NCBI RefSeq assembly: GCF_002428305.1
Contig: NZ_DIVJ01000010.1
Coordinates: 1-64,000, forward strand
Source of the DNA: Flavobacterium sp. UBA6135
GTDB lineage: Bacteria; Bacteroidota; Bacteroidia; Flavobacteriales; Flavobacteriaceae
Length of the DNA: 64,000 nt
Direction: 5' to 3'
The notes under the pieces were generated by a model. The model saw nothing but the letters and a program-made list of their open reading frames with translations. It was not told the origin of the DNA and made no database searches. Position 1 is the first letter of the stretch; the number at the start of each line of letters is the position of its first letter. Position numbers and translations under genes: made by a program. Shown here in pieces: positions 26,366 to 34,223 of the stretch.

Positions 26366-28489
26366 TTAAATTACCATCGTCAACTGAATCCTTTTTCTCA
26401 CTTCATCTACCTCAACCACTTTTACTTGCACATGCTGATGCAATTTCACTACTTCATTCACATCCGAAACAAAACCGGCTTTGAGTTGCGAAATGTGAAC
26501 TAATCCACTTTCTTTTAATCCAATATCCACAAAACAACCAAAAGCAGTGATGTTATTGACAATTCCGGGCAAAATCATACCGGTTCGCAAATCGGACATT
26601 TTTTTGACATTCGGGTCAAATTCGAATACTTTTGCCGATTTTCTTGGGTCTAATCCGGGCTTTTCGAGTTCTTTTAAAATGTCTTTTATTCCTAAAATTC
26701 CAATGGTTTGGTTTGTATAATTTTCGGGCTTGATTAAGGCTATTTTTTCTTTATTTCCGATTAACTCGGATAACGAAATTTTTAAGTCTTTCGTCATTTT
26801 TTCTACAATTGCATACGCTTCCGGATGTACTGCCGAATTGTCCAACGGATTTTTTCCGTTTTGAATACGGATAAATGCTGCTGCTTGTTGATAGGCTTTT
26901 TCACCCAATCGTGGCACTTTCTTCAATTGCTTTCGATCTTCAAACGGACCATTTTCTGAACGAAAAGCCACAATGTTTTCAGCCATTTTTTCGCCAATTC
27001 CCGATACGTAACTCAATAATGATTTACTGGCGGTATTCAAATTTACACCAACCGAATTCACACAACGAACGACAACTGTGTCTAATTCTTCCTTTAATTT
27101 CGTTTGATCTACATCGTGTTGGTATTGACCCACTCCGATGGATTTGGCATCAATTTTTACCAATTCTGCTAACGGATCTGAAAGTCTTCTTCCAATAGAA
27201 ACGGAACCTCGAACGGTGACATCATAATTTGGAAATTCATCTCGTGCTATTTTTGATGCAGAATAAACGGATGCTCCCGCTTCAGAAACTACAAAAACTT
27301 GAATTGGTTTATCGAAAGCAATTTTTTTGATGAAAAACTCGGTTTCGCGACTGGCTGTTCCGTTTCCGATTGAAATGGCTTCAATGTTGTAAGCATTCAC
27401 CATCGAACGAATTTTCTTCATTGCCATCGCATTTTCATTTTGTGGCGGATGCGGATAAATGGTTTCATTGTATAACAAATCGCCTTTTTCATCCAAACAT
27501 ACCACTTTACAACCTGAACGATAACCCGGGTCTATAGCCAAAATTCGCTTTTCACCCAAAGGAGGAGCAAGCAACAACTGACTTAAATTTTGAGCAAAAA
27601 CATCAATGGCTTTCGCATCTGCTTTGGTTTTAAATTCTTGTAGCGTTTCGTTGGAAATGGCGGGTTCTAACAACCTTTTATAACTGTCTTTTATGGCTAA
27701 TTTCAGTTGATGTGATGTTTCCTTGTTGTTTTTAATGGTATTATTTTCGATGAATTCCAATGCTTCTTCGGGCTCGATTTCGATATTCATTTTTACAAAA
27801 CCTTCGGCTTCTGCACGCAACATGGCCAATAATCGATGCGATGGTGTTTTTGAAAGTGGTTCTGCCCATTCAAAATACTGATTAAATTTTTGAGCATTTT
27901 CATCGTCTTTTTTTGATTTAACCACTTTCGTTGAAACAATTGCTTTTCGTTGAAATAAACGTCTCAAATTTTTTCGAATAAACATGTTTTCATTAATCCA
28001 TTCGGCGATTATATCTCTTGCTCCTTGTAATGCTTCTTCTTCATTGGCTACTTTATCATTCAAATAGTTGGAAGCAATGAATTCAATATCATCGCTGTTT
28101 TGAACCATGATGATTTTAGCTAACGGTTCCAATCCTTTTTCACGAGCCACGTCGGCTTTGGTTTTTTTCTTCTTTTTGTAGGGTAAGTAGAAATCTTCAA
28201 TTTCTTGTAAATCGAAAGAATTTTCAATTTTCAACTTTAATTCCGGAGAAAGTTGACCTTGCTCGTCAATCGATTTTAAAATGGATTCTTTTCGCTTAAC
28301 GATTTCTTCAAATTGCTTGTTGAGTTTAAAAATCTGCTCGATTTGAACTTCATCCAAATTGCCGGTTTGATCTTTTCGGTAACGGGAAATAAAAGGAATG
28401 GTGCAGTCTTCGTTGAGTAAATTTATCGTGTTTTCGATTCCTTTTAAGGGAATATTAAGTTGGTTTTGTATGAATTGTATGTTGATCAT
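26366..28489 (-). CDS. tex: RNA-binding transcriptional accessory protein Tex
   Basis: A 707-aa cytosolic nucleic-acid-binding protein. The usual order is visible: an N-terminal helical domain with NLLNEDCTIPFISRYRKDQ (about residues 24-42) and FYLPYKKKKKTKA (about 100-112); a YqgF-like RNase H fold (ILAIDPGYRSGCKVVCLDE, about 319-337); helix-hairpin-helix domains (YVSGIGEKMAENIVAFR, about 493-509); and a C-terminal S1 RNA-binding domain (about 635-707, GIVNNITAFGCFVDIGLKES). Length matches the family (about 700-780 aa). It overlaps the upstream AAA ATPase gene by one base (TAATG), so the two are translationally coupled. Confidence 0.96.
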   Translation of the reverse strand: MINIQFIQNQLNIPLKGIENTINLLNEDCTIPFISRYRKDQTGNLDEVQIEQIFKLNKQFEEIVKRKESILKSIDEQGQLSPELKLKIENSFDLQEIEDFYLPYKKKKKTKADVAREKGLEPLAKIIMVQNSDDIEFIASNYLNDKVANEEEALQGARDIIAEWINENMFIRKNLRRLFQRKAIVSTKVVKSKKDDENAQKFNQYFEWAEPLSKTPSHRLLAMLRAEAEGFVKMNIEIEPEEALEFIENNTIKNNKETSHQLKLAIKDSYKRLLEPAISNETLQEFKTKADAKAIDVFAQNLSQLLLAPPLGEKRILAIDPGYRSGCKVVCLDEKGDLLYNETIYPHPPQNENAMAMKKIRSMVNAYNIEAISIGNGTASRETEFFIKKIAFDKPIQVFVVSEAGASVYSASKIARDEFPNYDVTVRGSVSIGRRLSDPLAELVKIDAKSIGVGQYQHDVDQTKLKEELDTVVVRCVNSVGVNLNTASKSLLSYVSGIGEKMAENIVAFRSENGPFEDRKQLKKVPRLGEKAYQQAAAFIRIQNGKNPLDNSAVHPEAYAIVEKMTKDLKISLSELIGNKEKIALIKPENYTNQTIGILGIKDILKELEKPGLDPRKSAKVFEFDPNVKKMSDLRTGMILPGIVNNITAFGCFVDIGLKESGLVHISQLKAGFVSDVNEVVKLHQHVQVKVVEVDEVRKRIQLTMVI

Positions 28490-29625
28490 TAGGTAATAAA
28501 TTCTAAATAATTTTGTTTGTTAATTACTTCAAAGGATGCTTCCGGATAGGCTTTTGCAAAAGCAATTGGAATTTTAGCCTTCCTATTTTCATTCCATTTG
28601 AATTCAAAAGCATTGATACTATCTGCTTCGGTTTCTAACCAATCTAATTCTTGTTGGTCATAGGTTCGCCAGAAATAATTATGTTTTGACATTTTTTGAT
28701 AGGCTTGTTTTTTCATCCGTTCAGAGGCGAGATAATTTTCCCATAAATCGCCAACATCTGTTCGGTTATTCAACGTAGTAAAATTATTAATAATGGCATT
28801 TCTGATACCATTATCGTAAAAATACCAACGGCTTGATTTGGTGATTTCTTTGCGAAGATTTCTTGAAAAACCCTCAACTTTGAACAAAATAAACACTTTA
28901 GACAACAAATCTAAATAACGTTCTACTGTGTTTTTAGACATTTGCAATTGATTTCCTAACTCTTGCAACGAAACTTCTTTACCGATTTGAAAAGCAATCA
29001 ATCGCAACAAATCATAAATTTTATCTGCGTTTTTAATGCCATCAAAAACCAAAATATCTTTTAACAAATAAGCATTCACTATTTCTTTTAAATAGTCTTT
29101 TTTTTCATCCCACGATTCATAATGAGTCAACTCAGGATAGCCGCCATAAAGTAAACGGGTTTCAAGATTTTCGGTAGTTTGTTTATAATTTTCAAATTGT
29201 AAAAACTCAGATTGTGCCAACGGAAATAAGTACAATGTGCTTTTCCTTCCTACCAATGGTTCGCCTAATTTATTGGATAAATCAAACATTGACGAACCGG
29301 TTGCAATGACTTTTATTCCATCTATGGTATCTACTATGAATTTCAAAATCAGACCAATATCTGTAATATTCTGAGCTTCATCAATAACCAAAAGGGAAAT
29401 ATTTTGCAACAATTTTGAATAGTTAGCCAAACTTCTCTCTTCTAACAAACGAGCATCGTTTACGTCTTCACCATTTAGTTGAAGTACTTTTTCATCTGCA
29501 TTTTCCAAATATTTTTTTATCAGTTGTGTTTTGCCTACGCGTCTGGCTCCCAATAAAATTAATACTTTATTCGGTTTTAATTTGGATTGAAAATCAGCTA
29601 ACACAGCTCTATTATAATAATTCAT
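28489..29625 (-). CDS. AAA ATPase with C-terminal DUF4143 domain
   Basis: A 378-aa ATPase. Walker A is LGARRVGKTQLIKKY (about residues 21-35), Walker B is LLVIDEAQNI (about 79-88), and TGSSMFDL is the sensor motif (about 109-116). The second half is DUF4143, with GGYPELTHYE (about 152-161), a winged-helix segment (VSLQELGNQLQMSKNTVERY, about 207-226), SRWYFYDNGIRNAI, and a nuclease-like end FEFKWN. The cellular role of this family is unknown. It is translationally coupled to tex by a one-base overlap. Its promoter region carries two tandem palindromes (29673-29734), so it is probably tightly regulated, perhaps by its own product. Confidence 0.88.
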   Translation of the reverse strand: MNYYNRAVLADFQSKLKPNKVLILLGARRVGKTQLIKKYLENADEKVLQLNGEDVNDARLLEERSLANYSKLLQNISLLVIDEAQNITDIGLILKFIVDTIDGIKVIATGSSMFDLSNKLGEPLVGRKSTLYLFPLAQSEFLQFENYKQTTENLETRLLYGGYPELTHYESWDEKKDYLKEIVNAYLLKDILVFDGIKNADKIYDLLRLIAFQIGKEVSLQELGNQLQMSKNTVERYLDLLSKVFILFKVEGFSRNLRKEITKSSRWYFYDNGIRNAIINNFTTLNNRTDVGDLWENYLASERMKKQAYQKMSKHNYFWRTYDQQELDWLETEADSINAFEFKWNENRKAKIPIAFAKAYPEASFEVINKQNYLEFIT

Positions 29626-29653
29626 TTTGAAAATTGAATTAGCATTTAAAGAA

Positions 29654-29661
29654 CAAAGATA
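29654..29661 (-). promoter_or_regulatory. Candidate -7 box of the AAA ATPase/tex operon
   Basis: Minus strand TATCTTTG matches TAnnTTTG, 28 bases before the ATG at 29625. The palindrome 29673-29702 begins 12 bases upstream and so covers the -33 region. Confidence 0.55.
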
Positions 29662-29672
29662 GTAAAAAAATG

Positions 29673-29734
29673 TAAATTCCGTCAGTTGATTGACGGAATT
29701 TAGCTAAATTGAGTCAGTTGGTTGACGGAATTTA
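29673..29734. promoter_or_regulatory. Tandem palindromic operator, two 30-bp copies
   Basis: Copy 1 (29673-29702) has perfect 12-base arms TAAATTCCGTCA and TGACGGAATTTA around GTTGAT. Copy 2 (29705-29734) has TAAATTGAGTCA and TGACGGAATTTA around GTTGGT. The copies are in direct repeat with a 32-base period, three helical turns. They overlap the -33 region of the AAA ATPase promoter, which suggests a dimeric regulator binding cooperatively. The binding protein is unknown. Confidence 0.65.
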
Positions 29735-29768
29735 CAAAAAACACATTATTTTAAAACAATAAAAAACA

Positions 29769-29804
29769 GAAAGACTACCTCAAAAAGGCAGAAAACCTGT
29801 TAGG
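29769..29804 (+). repeat. 36-bp repeat, copy 1, upstream of the small lipoprotein gene
   Basis: Matches 32 of 36 bases of 32851-32886. The core is CTACCTCAAAAAGGCAG. This copy has one mismatch in the hairpin arms. It ends 52 bases before the ATG of the 53-aa lipoprotein. Confidence 0.7.
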
Positions 29805-29856
29805 AAACAATTACCTGCTACCCTTACTTTTTCTCATTACTAATTAAAATTTTTTA

Positions 29857-30018
29857 ATGATGAAAAAAGCAATTCTTTATTCCGTAGCAATTCTAAGCGT
29901 ATTTTTAACTGTTTCTTGTTCAACTGATGATTATAATGAAAACGAAATTCGATTGGAAAACACAGAGGTAGATGAAAATGGAGGTATAAATACAAGTCCA
30001 CCCAAAAAAAACGGATAA
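29857..30018 (+). CDS. Small lipoprotein, 53 aa
   Basis: A short gene. The translation starts MMKKAILYSVAILSVFLTVS and Cys 21 follows (T-V-S-C), so residue 21 would be the lipidated Cys of a Sec lipoprotein signal peptide. The mature part is 33 residues, acidic and polar (STDDYNENEIRLENTEVDEN, then GGINTSPPKKNG), with no other Cys. The second ATG (29860) is an equally good start. It lies 48 bases before the histidine kinase gene on the same strand. I do not recognise the family. Its small size and position next to a sensor kinase suggest a signal, a regulatory partner, or a target of that kinase. Confidence 0.65.
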   Translation: MMKKAILYSVAILSVFLTVSCSTDDYNENEIRLENTEVDENGGINTSPPKKNG

Positions 30019-30044
30019 TAATCCCTAAAAAATAATTTTTATAT

Positions 30045-30079
30045 CTTTACGAATCATACATTAACAATGATTCGTAAAG
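30045..30079 (+). promoter_or_regulatory. 13-bp inverted repeat covering the histidine kinase start codon
   Basis: Arms CTTTACGAATCAT (30045-30057) and ATGATTCGTAAAG (30067-30079), perfect, with a 9-base loop. The right arm starts with the ATG of the kinase gene. In RNA it would hide the start codon; in DNA it could be an operator. A near -7 box (TATCTTTA, 30043-30050) overlaps it. Confidence 0.6.
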
Positions 30080-32058
30080 TTTATATTGCCTTTTTGTTAC
30101 TGATTTCATGCCAAAATGAAGAGTCGAAAAAAACATCAAATCATAATGAATTAGATCAACTCATTATTGATGCTAGAAATGTTAATAATAAAGAAATCGG
30201 GGAAAAGAAGCTTGAACTAGCCTATCAACTAAATAATAACTTAGCCAACGATTCTATAAAATCTCGCTTTTTCAGAAAAATTTCGTGTGAATATTATAAT
30301 TATGGTCTTTGGGAAACCTACTATAATCTGACAAAAGAGAATATTGTTTTTGCAAAAAAAATCAATGATACTTTAACGCTTGGTAAATTATACTATGATT
30401 TAGGAGATTATTTTTATGAGAAAAATATAAATGATTCTTCATTTTATTATTACAACCAAGCTTTAAAAGCCATCCCTTTTCATAATAAGGAAAAAATTAG
30501 AACTCAATTTAATATTGCAAAATTATATCTAAATGAAAATCAATTAATTGAAAGCGAAGTTCAATTAATTAAAACAATATCTCAAGCAAAAGCAGAAAAC
30601 AATGTTCGATTATTATATGAATGTTATAGTGTGCTTGGTGGTGTTCAAAATGGTTTAAAAAACTATACTGAAGCAATTAAAAGTTATCACATCTCAAAAA
30701 ATTACTTAAATAAAATTCCCAATGACGAACTTTATCCTGTTTTAGTAAGTGAAAACTATAATAACACGGCTAATGTTTATCTTGATATGAAAGATTATTC
30801 TAAGGCAATAGAATTTTATCAAAAAGGTTTAAATTATGGAAATATCAGAAAAGAATCCCCACTTGTTTATTCTATTCTAACTGATAATTTAACTTATGCA
30901 AAATTAAAAAGTGGCACATTAAAAAGTCCGGACAAATTTTTTGAAGCTCTTCGAATTCGAGATAGTCTAGATAATAAGTTAGGTATAATTATGAGTCAGC
31001 AGCGGATTGGAGAATATTATTTGCAAGAAAAAGATAGTTCTAAAGCTTTGCAACACTTTTCGATTGCTTATGAATTGGCAAAACAAACAAGAACACACAG
31101 AGATCAACTTGCTATATTGAAACTAAAAAAGCAAGCCAATCCGGCAAAAGCTGCTAAATATCAAGAAATTTATATCAACCTAAGCGATTCTTTGCTATTA
31201 GAAGAACGCAACACCCGAAACAAATTTGCCAAAATTGAATTTGAAACCGAACAAATTGAACAAGAGAAAACTGATTTGGCAAAAAAGATGAATTTCATTT
31301 TGATTCTTTCAACACTTACTGTTTTCTTACTTGGTACGTTGTATTTTTTATACAGACAAAAGGTTAAAAATAAAGTACTTGTTTTAGAAAAAGAACAACA
31401 AAAAAGCAACGAAGAAGTATATAATTTGTTATTAACCCAACAACAACAAGTTGATCAAGTAAGAGCTTTTGAAAAAAAACGAATCGCCACAGAACTTCAT
31501 GATGGTGTAATTAGTGAACTTTTTGGAATCAGATTGCATTTAGAACGGCTTATTTTTCTGGAAAAAGAAGTAGATAAAGCTAATGTAGAAAACTATCTGG
31601 GAAAACTTAATTCTCTTGAAAACGAAATTAGGCAAATTTCACATAAACTGGCCGAAGAAACAGCTTTTAGAAACGAAGGTTTTATTTTGCTTGTTGAAAA
31701 TTATTTAGATGAGTTTGAAAACGACTTTGCCATTGAAACTGATTTGTTATATGATGCTTCACTTTCGTGGGAAACCCTCAGTAATGAACAAAAAATAAAT
31801 TTATTTAGAATTATTCAGGAAGCACTCACCAATGTTAGAAAATATGCTAAAGCTAAAAAAGTGACTGTTTCATTTGGTTTAAACAATTCATTATTTGAAT
31901 TTTCTATTGTTGATGATGGAATTGGTTTTGACGTTTCAAAAAATAAAAATGGAATTGGTTTAACAAATATGCATTTTCGATTAGAAAATCTTAATGGAAA
32001 CCTACACATTACTTCTACTGAAAAAGGCACAACAATTAAAGGGAATTTTCCTATTTAA
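30067..32058 (+). CDS. Lipid-anchored TPR-type sensor histidine kinase
   Basis: A 663-aa two-component sensor. The N-terminus MIRKVYIAFLLLISCQ is a lipoprotein-like signal with Cys 15. Residues 60-370 form tetratricopeptide repeats (for example KLYYDLGDYFYEKNINDSS and NTANVYLDMKDYSKAIEFYQ) in the periplasm. A single membrane helix follows at about 408-430, then a coiled coil. The dimerisation/phosphoacceptor helix carries His 478 in K-R-I-A-T-E-L-H-D-G-V, the HisKA_3 (NarL-type) form. The ATPase domain has N-box QEALTNVRKYAKA, G1 DDGIGFDV and G2 NGIGLTNM. It likely signals to the LuxR-type regulator encoded 50 bases downstream. Its start codon lies in a perfect inverted repeat. Confidence 0.92.
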   Translation: MIRKVYIAFLLLISCQNEESKKTSNHNELDQLIIDARNVNNKEIGEKKLELAYQLNNNLANDSIKSRFFRKISCEYYNYGLWETYYNLTKENIVFAKKINDTLTLGKLYYDLGDYFYEKNINDSSFYYYNQALKAIPFHNKEKIRTQFNIAKLYLNENQLIESEVQLIKTISQAKAENNVRLLYECYSVLGGVQNGLKNYTEAIKSYHISKNYLNKIPNDELYPVLVSENYNNTANVYLDMKDYSKAIEFYQKGLNYGNIRKESPLVYSILTDNLTYAKLKSGTLKSPDKFFEALRIRDSLDNKLGIIMSQQRIGEYYLQEKDSSKALQHFSIAYELAKQTRTHRDQLAILKLKKQANPAKAAKYQEIYINLSDSLLLEERNTRNKFAKIEFETEQIEQEKTDLAKKMNFILILSTLTVFLLGTLYFLYRQKVKNKVLVLEKEQQKSNEEVYNLLLTQQQQVDQVRAFEKKRIATELHDGVISELFGIRLHLERLIFLEKEVDKANVENYLGKLNSLENEIRQISHKLAEETAFRNEGFILLVENYLDEFENDFAIETDLLYDASLSWETLSNEQKINLFRIIQEALTNVRKYAKAKKVTVSFGLNNSLFEFSIVDDGIGFDVSKNKNGIGLTNMHFRLENLNGNLHITSTEKGTTIKGNFPI

Positions 32059-32083
32059 TTATTGCTCAATTGAGATATTTTTG

Positions 32084-32091
32084 TACTTTTG
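32084..32091 (+). promoter_or_regulatory. Promoter of the response regulator gene
   Basis: TACTTTTG (32084-32091) matches TAnnTTTG, with a TTG at 32062-32064 at 19-base spacing, the best promoter match in the window. A second -7-like word TATTTTTG overlaps just upstream (32076-32083). The ATG is at 32109. Confidence 0.6.
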
Positions 32092-32108
32092 ATTAAATCC
32101 GTTTTCAA

Positions 32109-32768
32109 ATGAAAATCGCATTAATAGATGATCATCCAATCATTATTGAGGGCTATAAATCTATTTTAATTTCAAAAAAAATTGAATCAGACGAGAACAT
32201 CGCTGTCTTGTGTTCGCTTGCTGAGGCATATACTTTTATTAAAGAAAATGCAGAAAATCAAGTTGTGATTGATTTGTTTGTTATTGACTATAATATGCCT
32301 GAGAATATTGAAAACAACCTTTACAATGGTGAAGATTTAGCACATCAAATTCGTCTCTTCTTACCCAATGCTAAAATTGTTTTATTGACCTCTATTGCTA
32401 CACCAATTTTATTGTTTGAAATTATTCAACGTTTACAACCGGAAGGATTATGGTTAAAAAGCGATATTGGTATGCTCAGTTTTTTAAATCATACTACTAG
32501 TGTTCTTTCTGGAACAACAGTTTATAGTGAATCTGTAAACAAAGCATATAGAAACGTTGCAAAATACACCTCAATTTTAGACGAAACGAATCGAAAAATT
32601 CTATTGTTGCTTAACGACGGAATTAAAACAAAAAACTTGCCTGACTATTTAAACTTATCGATTGACACGATAAATCACCGCAAATCTGACCTTAAAACAC
32701 TTCTTGGTTTAGACAAATCGGATGATTTTGAACTACTAAAAAAGGCAAAAATGCTAGGATTGTTGTAA
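32109..32768 (+). CDS. LuxR/NarL-family response regulator
   Basis: A 219-aa response regulator. The receiver domain (about residues 1-130) shows the acidic pair I-D-D-H-P, phosphoacceptor Asp 60 in VIDYNMP, Thr/Ser in LLTSIA and Lys in WLKSD, so it is intact. The C-terminal 60 residues form a LuxR-type helix-turn-helix (NRKILLLLNDGIKTKNLPDYLNLSIDTINHRKSDLK). It follows the TPR kinase by 50 bases with its own promoter and is its natural partner. The 36-bp repeats (29769-29804 and 32851-32886) flank the pair and are candidate binding sites. Confidence 0.93.
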   Translation: MKIALIDDHPIIIEGYKSILISKKIESDENIAVLCSLAEAYTFIKENAENQVVIDLFVIDYNMPENIENNLYNGEDLAHQIRLFLPNAKIVLLTSIATPILLFEIIQRLQPEGLWLKSDIGMLSFLNHTTSVLSGTTVYSESVNKAYRNVAKYTSILDETNRKILLLLNDGIKTKNLPDYLNLSIDTINHRKSDLKTLLGLDKSDDFELLKKAKMLGLL

Positions 32769-33053
32769 TTTTTTTCAAAATTCTATTATTTATAAAAATC
32801 ATAAATTGCTTTAATACAGTTGATTAACTTTTTACATGTCAATATCGTCAGAAAAACTGCCTCAAAAAGGCAGAAAAGCTGCTAGGTAGAAAAAAACGAA
32901 TGATTTAAACTTGTAGAGAGTTAATTATTTTGGTAAATGTAGTCGCGAATACGTTTATTAAAACTTTAAATCAGGGCGGAACAAACTAACTAAAAAGTAA
33001 CCCTAATGTTTTCGTCTTTATGACAGGTTTTCTGTAAATGGGAAAATCTTAGT
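32769..33053 (+). other. Intergenic region before the four-cysteine secreted protein
   Basis: 285 bases with no supported gene. It contains the second 36-bp repeat (32851-32886), a 17-codon ORF through it (32836-32889) that I do not accept as a gene, and a long AT-rich leader before the ATG at 33054. No full TAnnTTTG box is seen; TTATTTTG at 32925-32932 differs in one position. Confidence 0.5.
32851..32886 (+). repeat. 36-bp repeat, copy 2
   Basis: Contains a perfect 6-bp hairpin, CTGCCT (32857-32862) and AGGCAG (32868-32873) with loop CAAAA. It is 32/36 identical to 29769-29804. On the minus strand it resembles a terminator (stem then TTTTT), but there is no gene on that strand nearby. Confidence 0.7.
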
Positions 33054-33311
33054 ATGAAAAATTTATTTTTTACCTTAGCGTTTATGCTTATTGGGACTTT
33101 TGCATTTGCAAATAGTTTAGAAATCGAAAATTATTCAAATGAAAATCAATTGAATTTATCTCAAAGCTATCTTGTTGAAGATACTAGATGTACATCTTGG
33201 ACTACATTTGTTTCTTGTGGTTTTACATGGTATAGTTGTAATTCAAGTTTTGCCAGTATTGAAGAACAGTGGGAATTTGTAGAATATATTCACGGATTAC
33301 ATTGTAATTAA
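33054..33311 (+). CDS. Small secreted four-cysteine protein, 85 aa
   Basis: I recognise no family. The start is MKNLFFTLAFMLIGTFAFAN, a clear Sec signal peptide with cleavage after A-F-A, giving a mature part of about 66 residues. It has an acidic first half (LEIENYSNENQLNLSQSYLV) and a second half rich in aromatic residues and Cys: DTRCTSWTTFVSCGFTWYSC and the terminal LHCN. Four Cys suggest two disulfide bonds after export. It is followed 13 bases later by a strong terminator, so it is probably made in excess over the GLPGLI and TonB-receptor genes downstream. It could be a signal, a bacteriocin-like peptide, or a ligand of the receptor. All three are inference. Confidence 0.75.
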   Translation: MKNLFFTLAFMLIGTFAFANSLEIENYSNENQLNLSQSYLVEDTRCTSWTTFVSCGFTWYSCNSSFASIEEQWEFVEYIHGLHCN

Positions 33312-33324
33312 TTTATTCAAAATT

Positions 33325-33360
33325 AAACCCAACAATAAGAAAAGTTAATGTTGGGTTTTT
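33325..33360 (+). terminator. Intrinsic terminator or attenuator after the four-cysteine protein gene
   Basis: Perfect 10-bp arms AAACCCAACA (33325-33334) and TGTTGGGTTT (33349-33358), 14-base loop, then a T-run. It lies 17 bases before the GLPGLI gene, which has no obvious promoter of its own, so partial read-through is likely. Confidence 0.85.
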
Positions 33361-33377
33361 AACTAAACTTAGATTAT

Positions 33378-34223
33378 ATGTCAAAATATATTATAAAATA
33401 CGTTTGTATTTGCTTGTTATTTAACTCATATTTTTTCTTTGCCCAAGAAATTGTGGGTGGAAATCCCAGTTTTCCGTCCGATCCATATAATGTAAAAAAT
33501 ATAGATGTTGCCAATCAAAACATATTCTACGAATATACTTATGTAAAAAATACCGATGAGAAATTAAAAACAAATTCAGCTTTAACAATACTCCAAGTTG
33601 GAACTAATTATTCAAAATATGTGGATTTTTATACCTTAAAACTCGATTCGTTGCGGGAAAAACACAGCAAACTAAACAGGATTGAAAAAAAAGAGATAAG
33701 TGAGCAAATGGAATATAGAAGAGAAATTGGTTTTAAAATGACGATTATAAAAAACTTTAAAAACACGGGTTTTATTGCCCAGTCTAGAATCCCAAATAAT
33801 GATTACGAATTTGAAATCATGTTTCCAAAGTTACAATGGAAATTAGTGCCAGAATATAAAACTATTTTAGACTATAAAACACAGAAGGCCATAATATATT
33901 ATTCTGGGAGAAACTGGATAGCTTGGTTTGCCGAGTCTATTCCAATCCATTTAGGACCATATACATTTGGTGATTTGCCTGGCTTAATACTAGAATTATA
34001 CGACGAAGATAACAATCACCATTTTATTGCTATCGGAATAGACCAAAAACCACATATAATTTACAAAAGAGAAGAAAAAAAAACAATAAAAACCGCAAAG
34101 AAAGAGTTTTTTAAAACAGAAAAGAGTTTTCATGATAGACCCGACTTGTTTTTTGATATTAATGCCGTCAGAGGGGTTGATAATTTTCCTAAAATACCAT
34201 ATAATCCAATAGAACTTGACTAA
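33378..34223 (+). CDS. GLPGLI family exported protein
   Basis: A 281-aa exported protein. The signal peptide is MSKYIIKYVCICLLFNSYFF, with FAQEIV after it. The family signature is in FGDLPGLILEL (about residue 200), preceded by the usual region with W-F-A-E-S-I-P-I-H-L-G-P-Y-T-F, and by TILDYKTQKAIIYYSGRNW. GLPGLI proteins are a Bacteroidetes family of unknown function that commonly occur beside TonB-receptor-like proteins. The gene overlaps the receptor gene by one base (TAATG), so the two are coupled. It lies 17 bases after the terminator at 33325-33360. Confidence 0.92.
   Translation: MSKYIIKYVCICLLFNSYFFFAQEIVGGNPSFPSDPYNVKNIDVANQNIFYEYTYVKNTDEKLKTNSALTILQVGTNYSKYVDFYTLKLDSLREKHSKLNRIEKKEISEQMEYRREIGFKMTIIKNFKNTGFIAQSRIPNNDYEFEIMFPKLQWKLVPEYKTILDYKTQKAIIYYSGRNWIAWFAESIPIHLGPYTFGDLPGLILELYDEDNNHHFIAIGIDQKPHIIYKREEKKTIKTAKKEFFKTEKSFHDRPDLFFDINAVRGVDNFPKIPYNPIELD

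Noticed and set aside
26875..27198. Plus-strand ORF of 107 codons within tex
   Set aside because: Antisense to the conserved Tex catalytic region, with no start signal or family.
29673..29734. Two short palindromes resembling a minimal CRISPR
   Set aside because: Only two copies with a two-base gap and no spacer or cas gene; operator sites fit better.
32836..32889. 17-codon ORF through the second 36-bp repeat, giving a basic LPQKGRK peptide; the first copy encodes a similar peptide in the same frame
   Set aside because: The first copy has no start codon because a stop lies four codons upstream. The shared peptide most likely follows from DNA conservation of the repeat.
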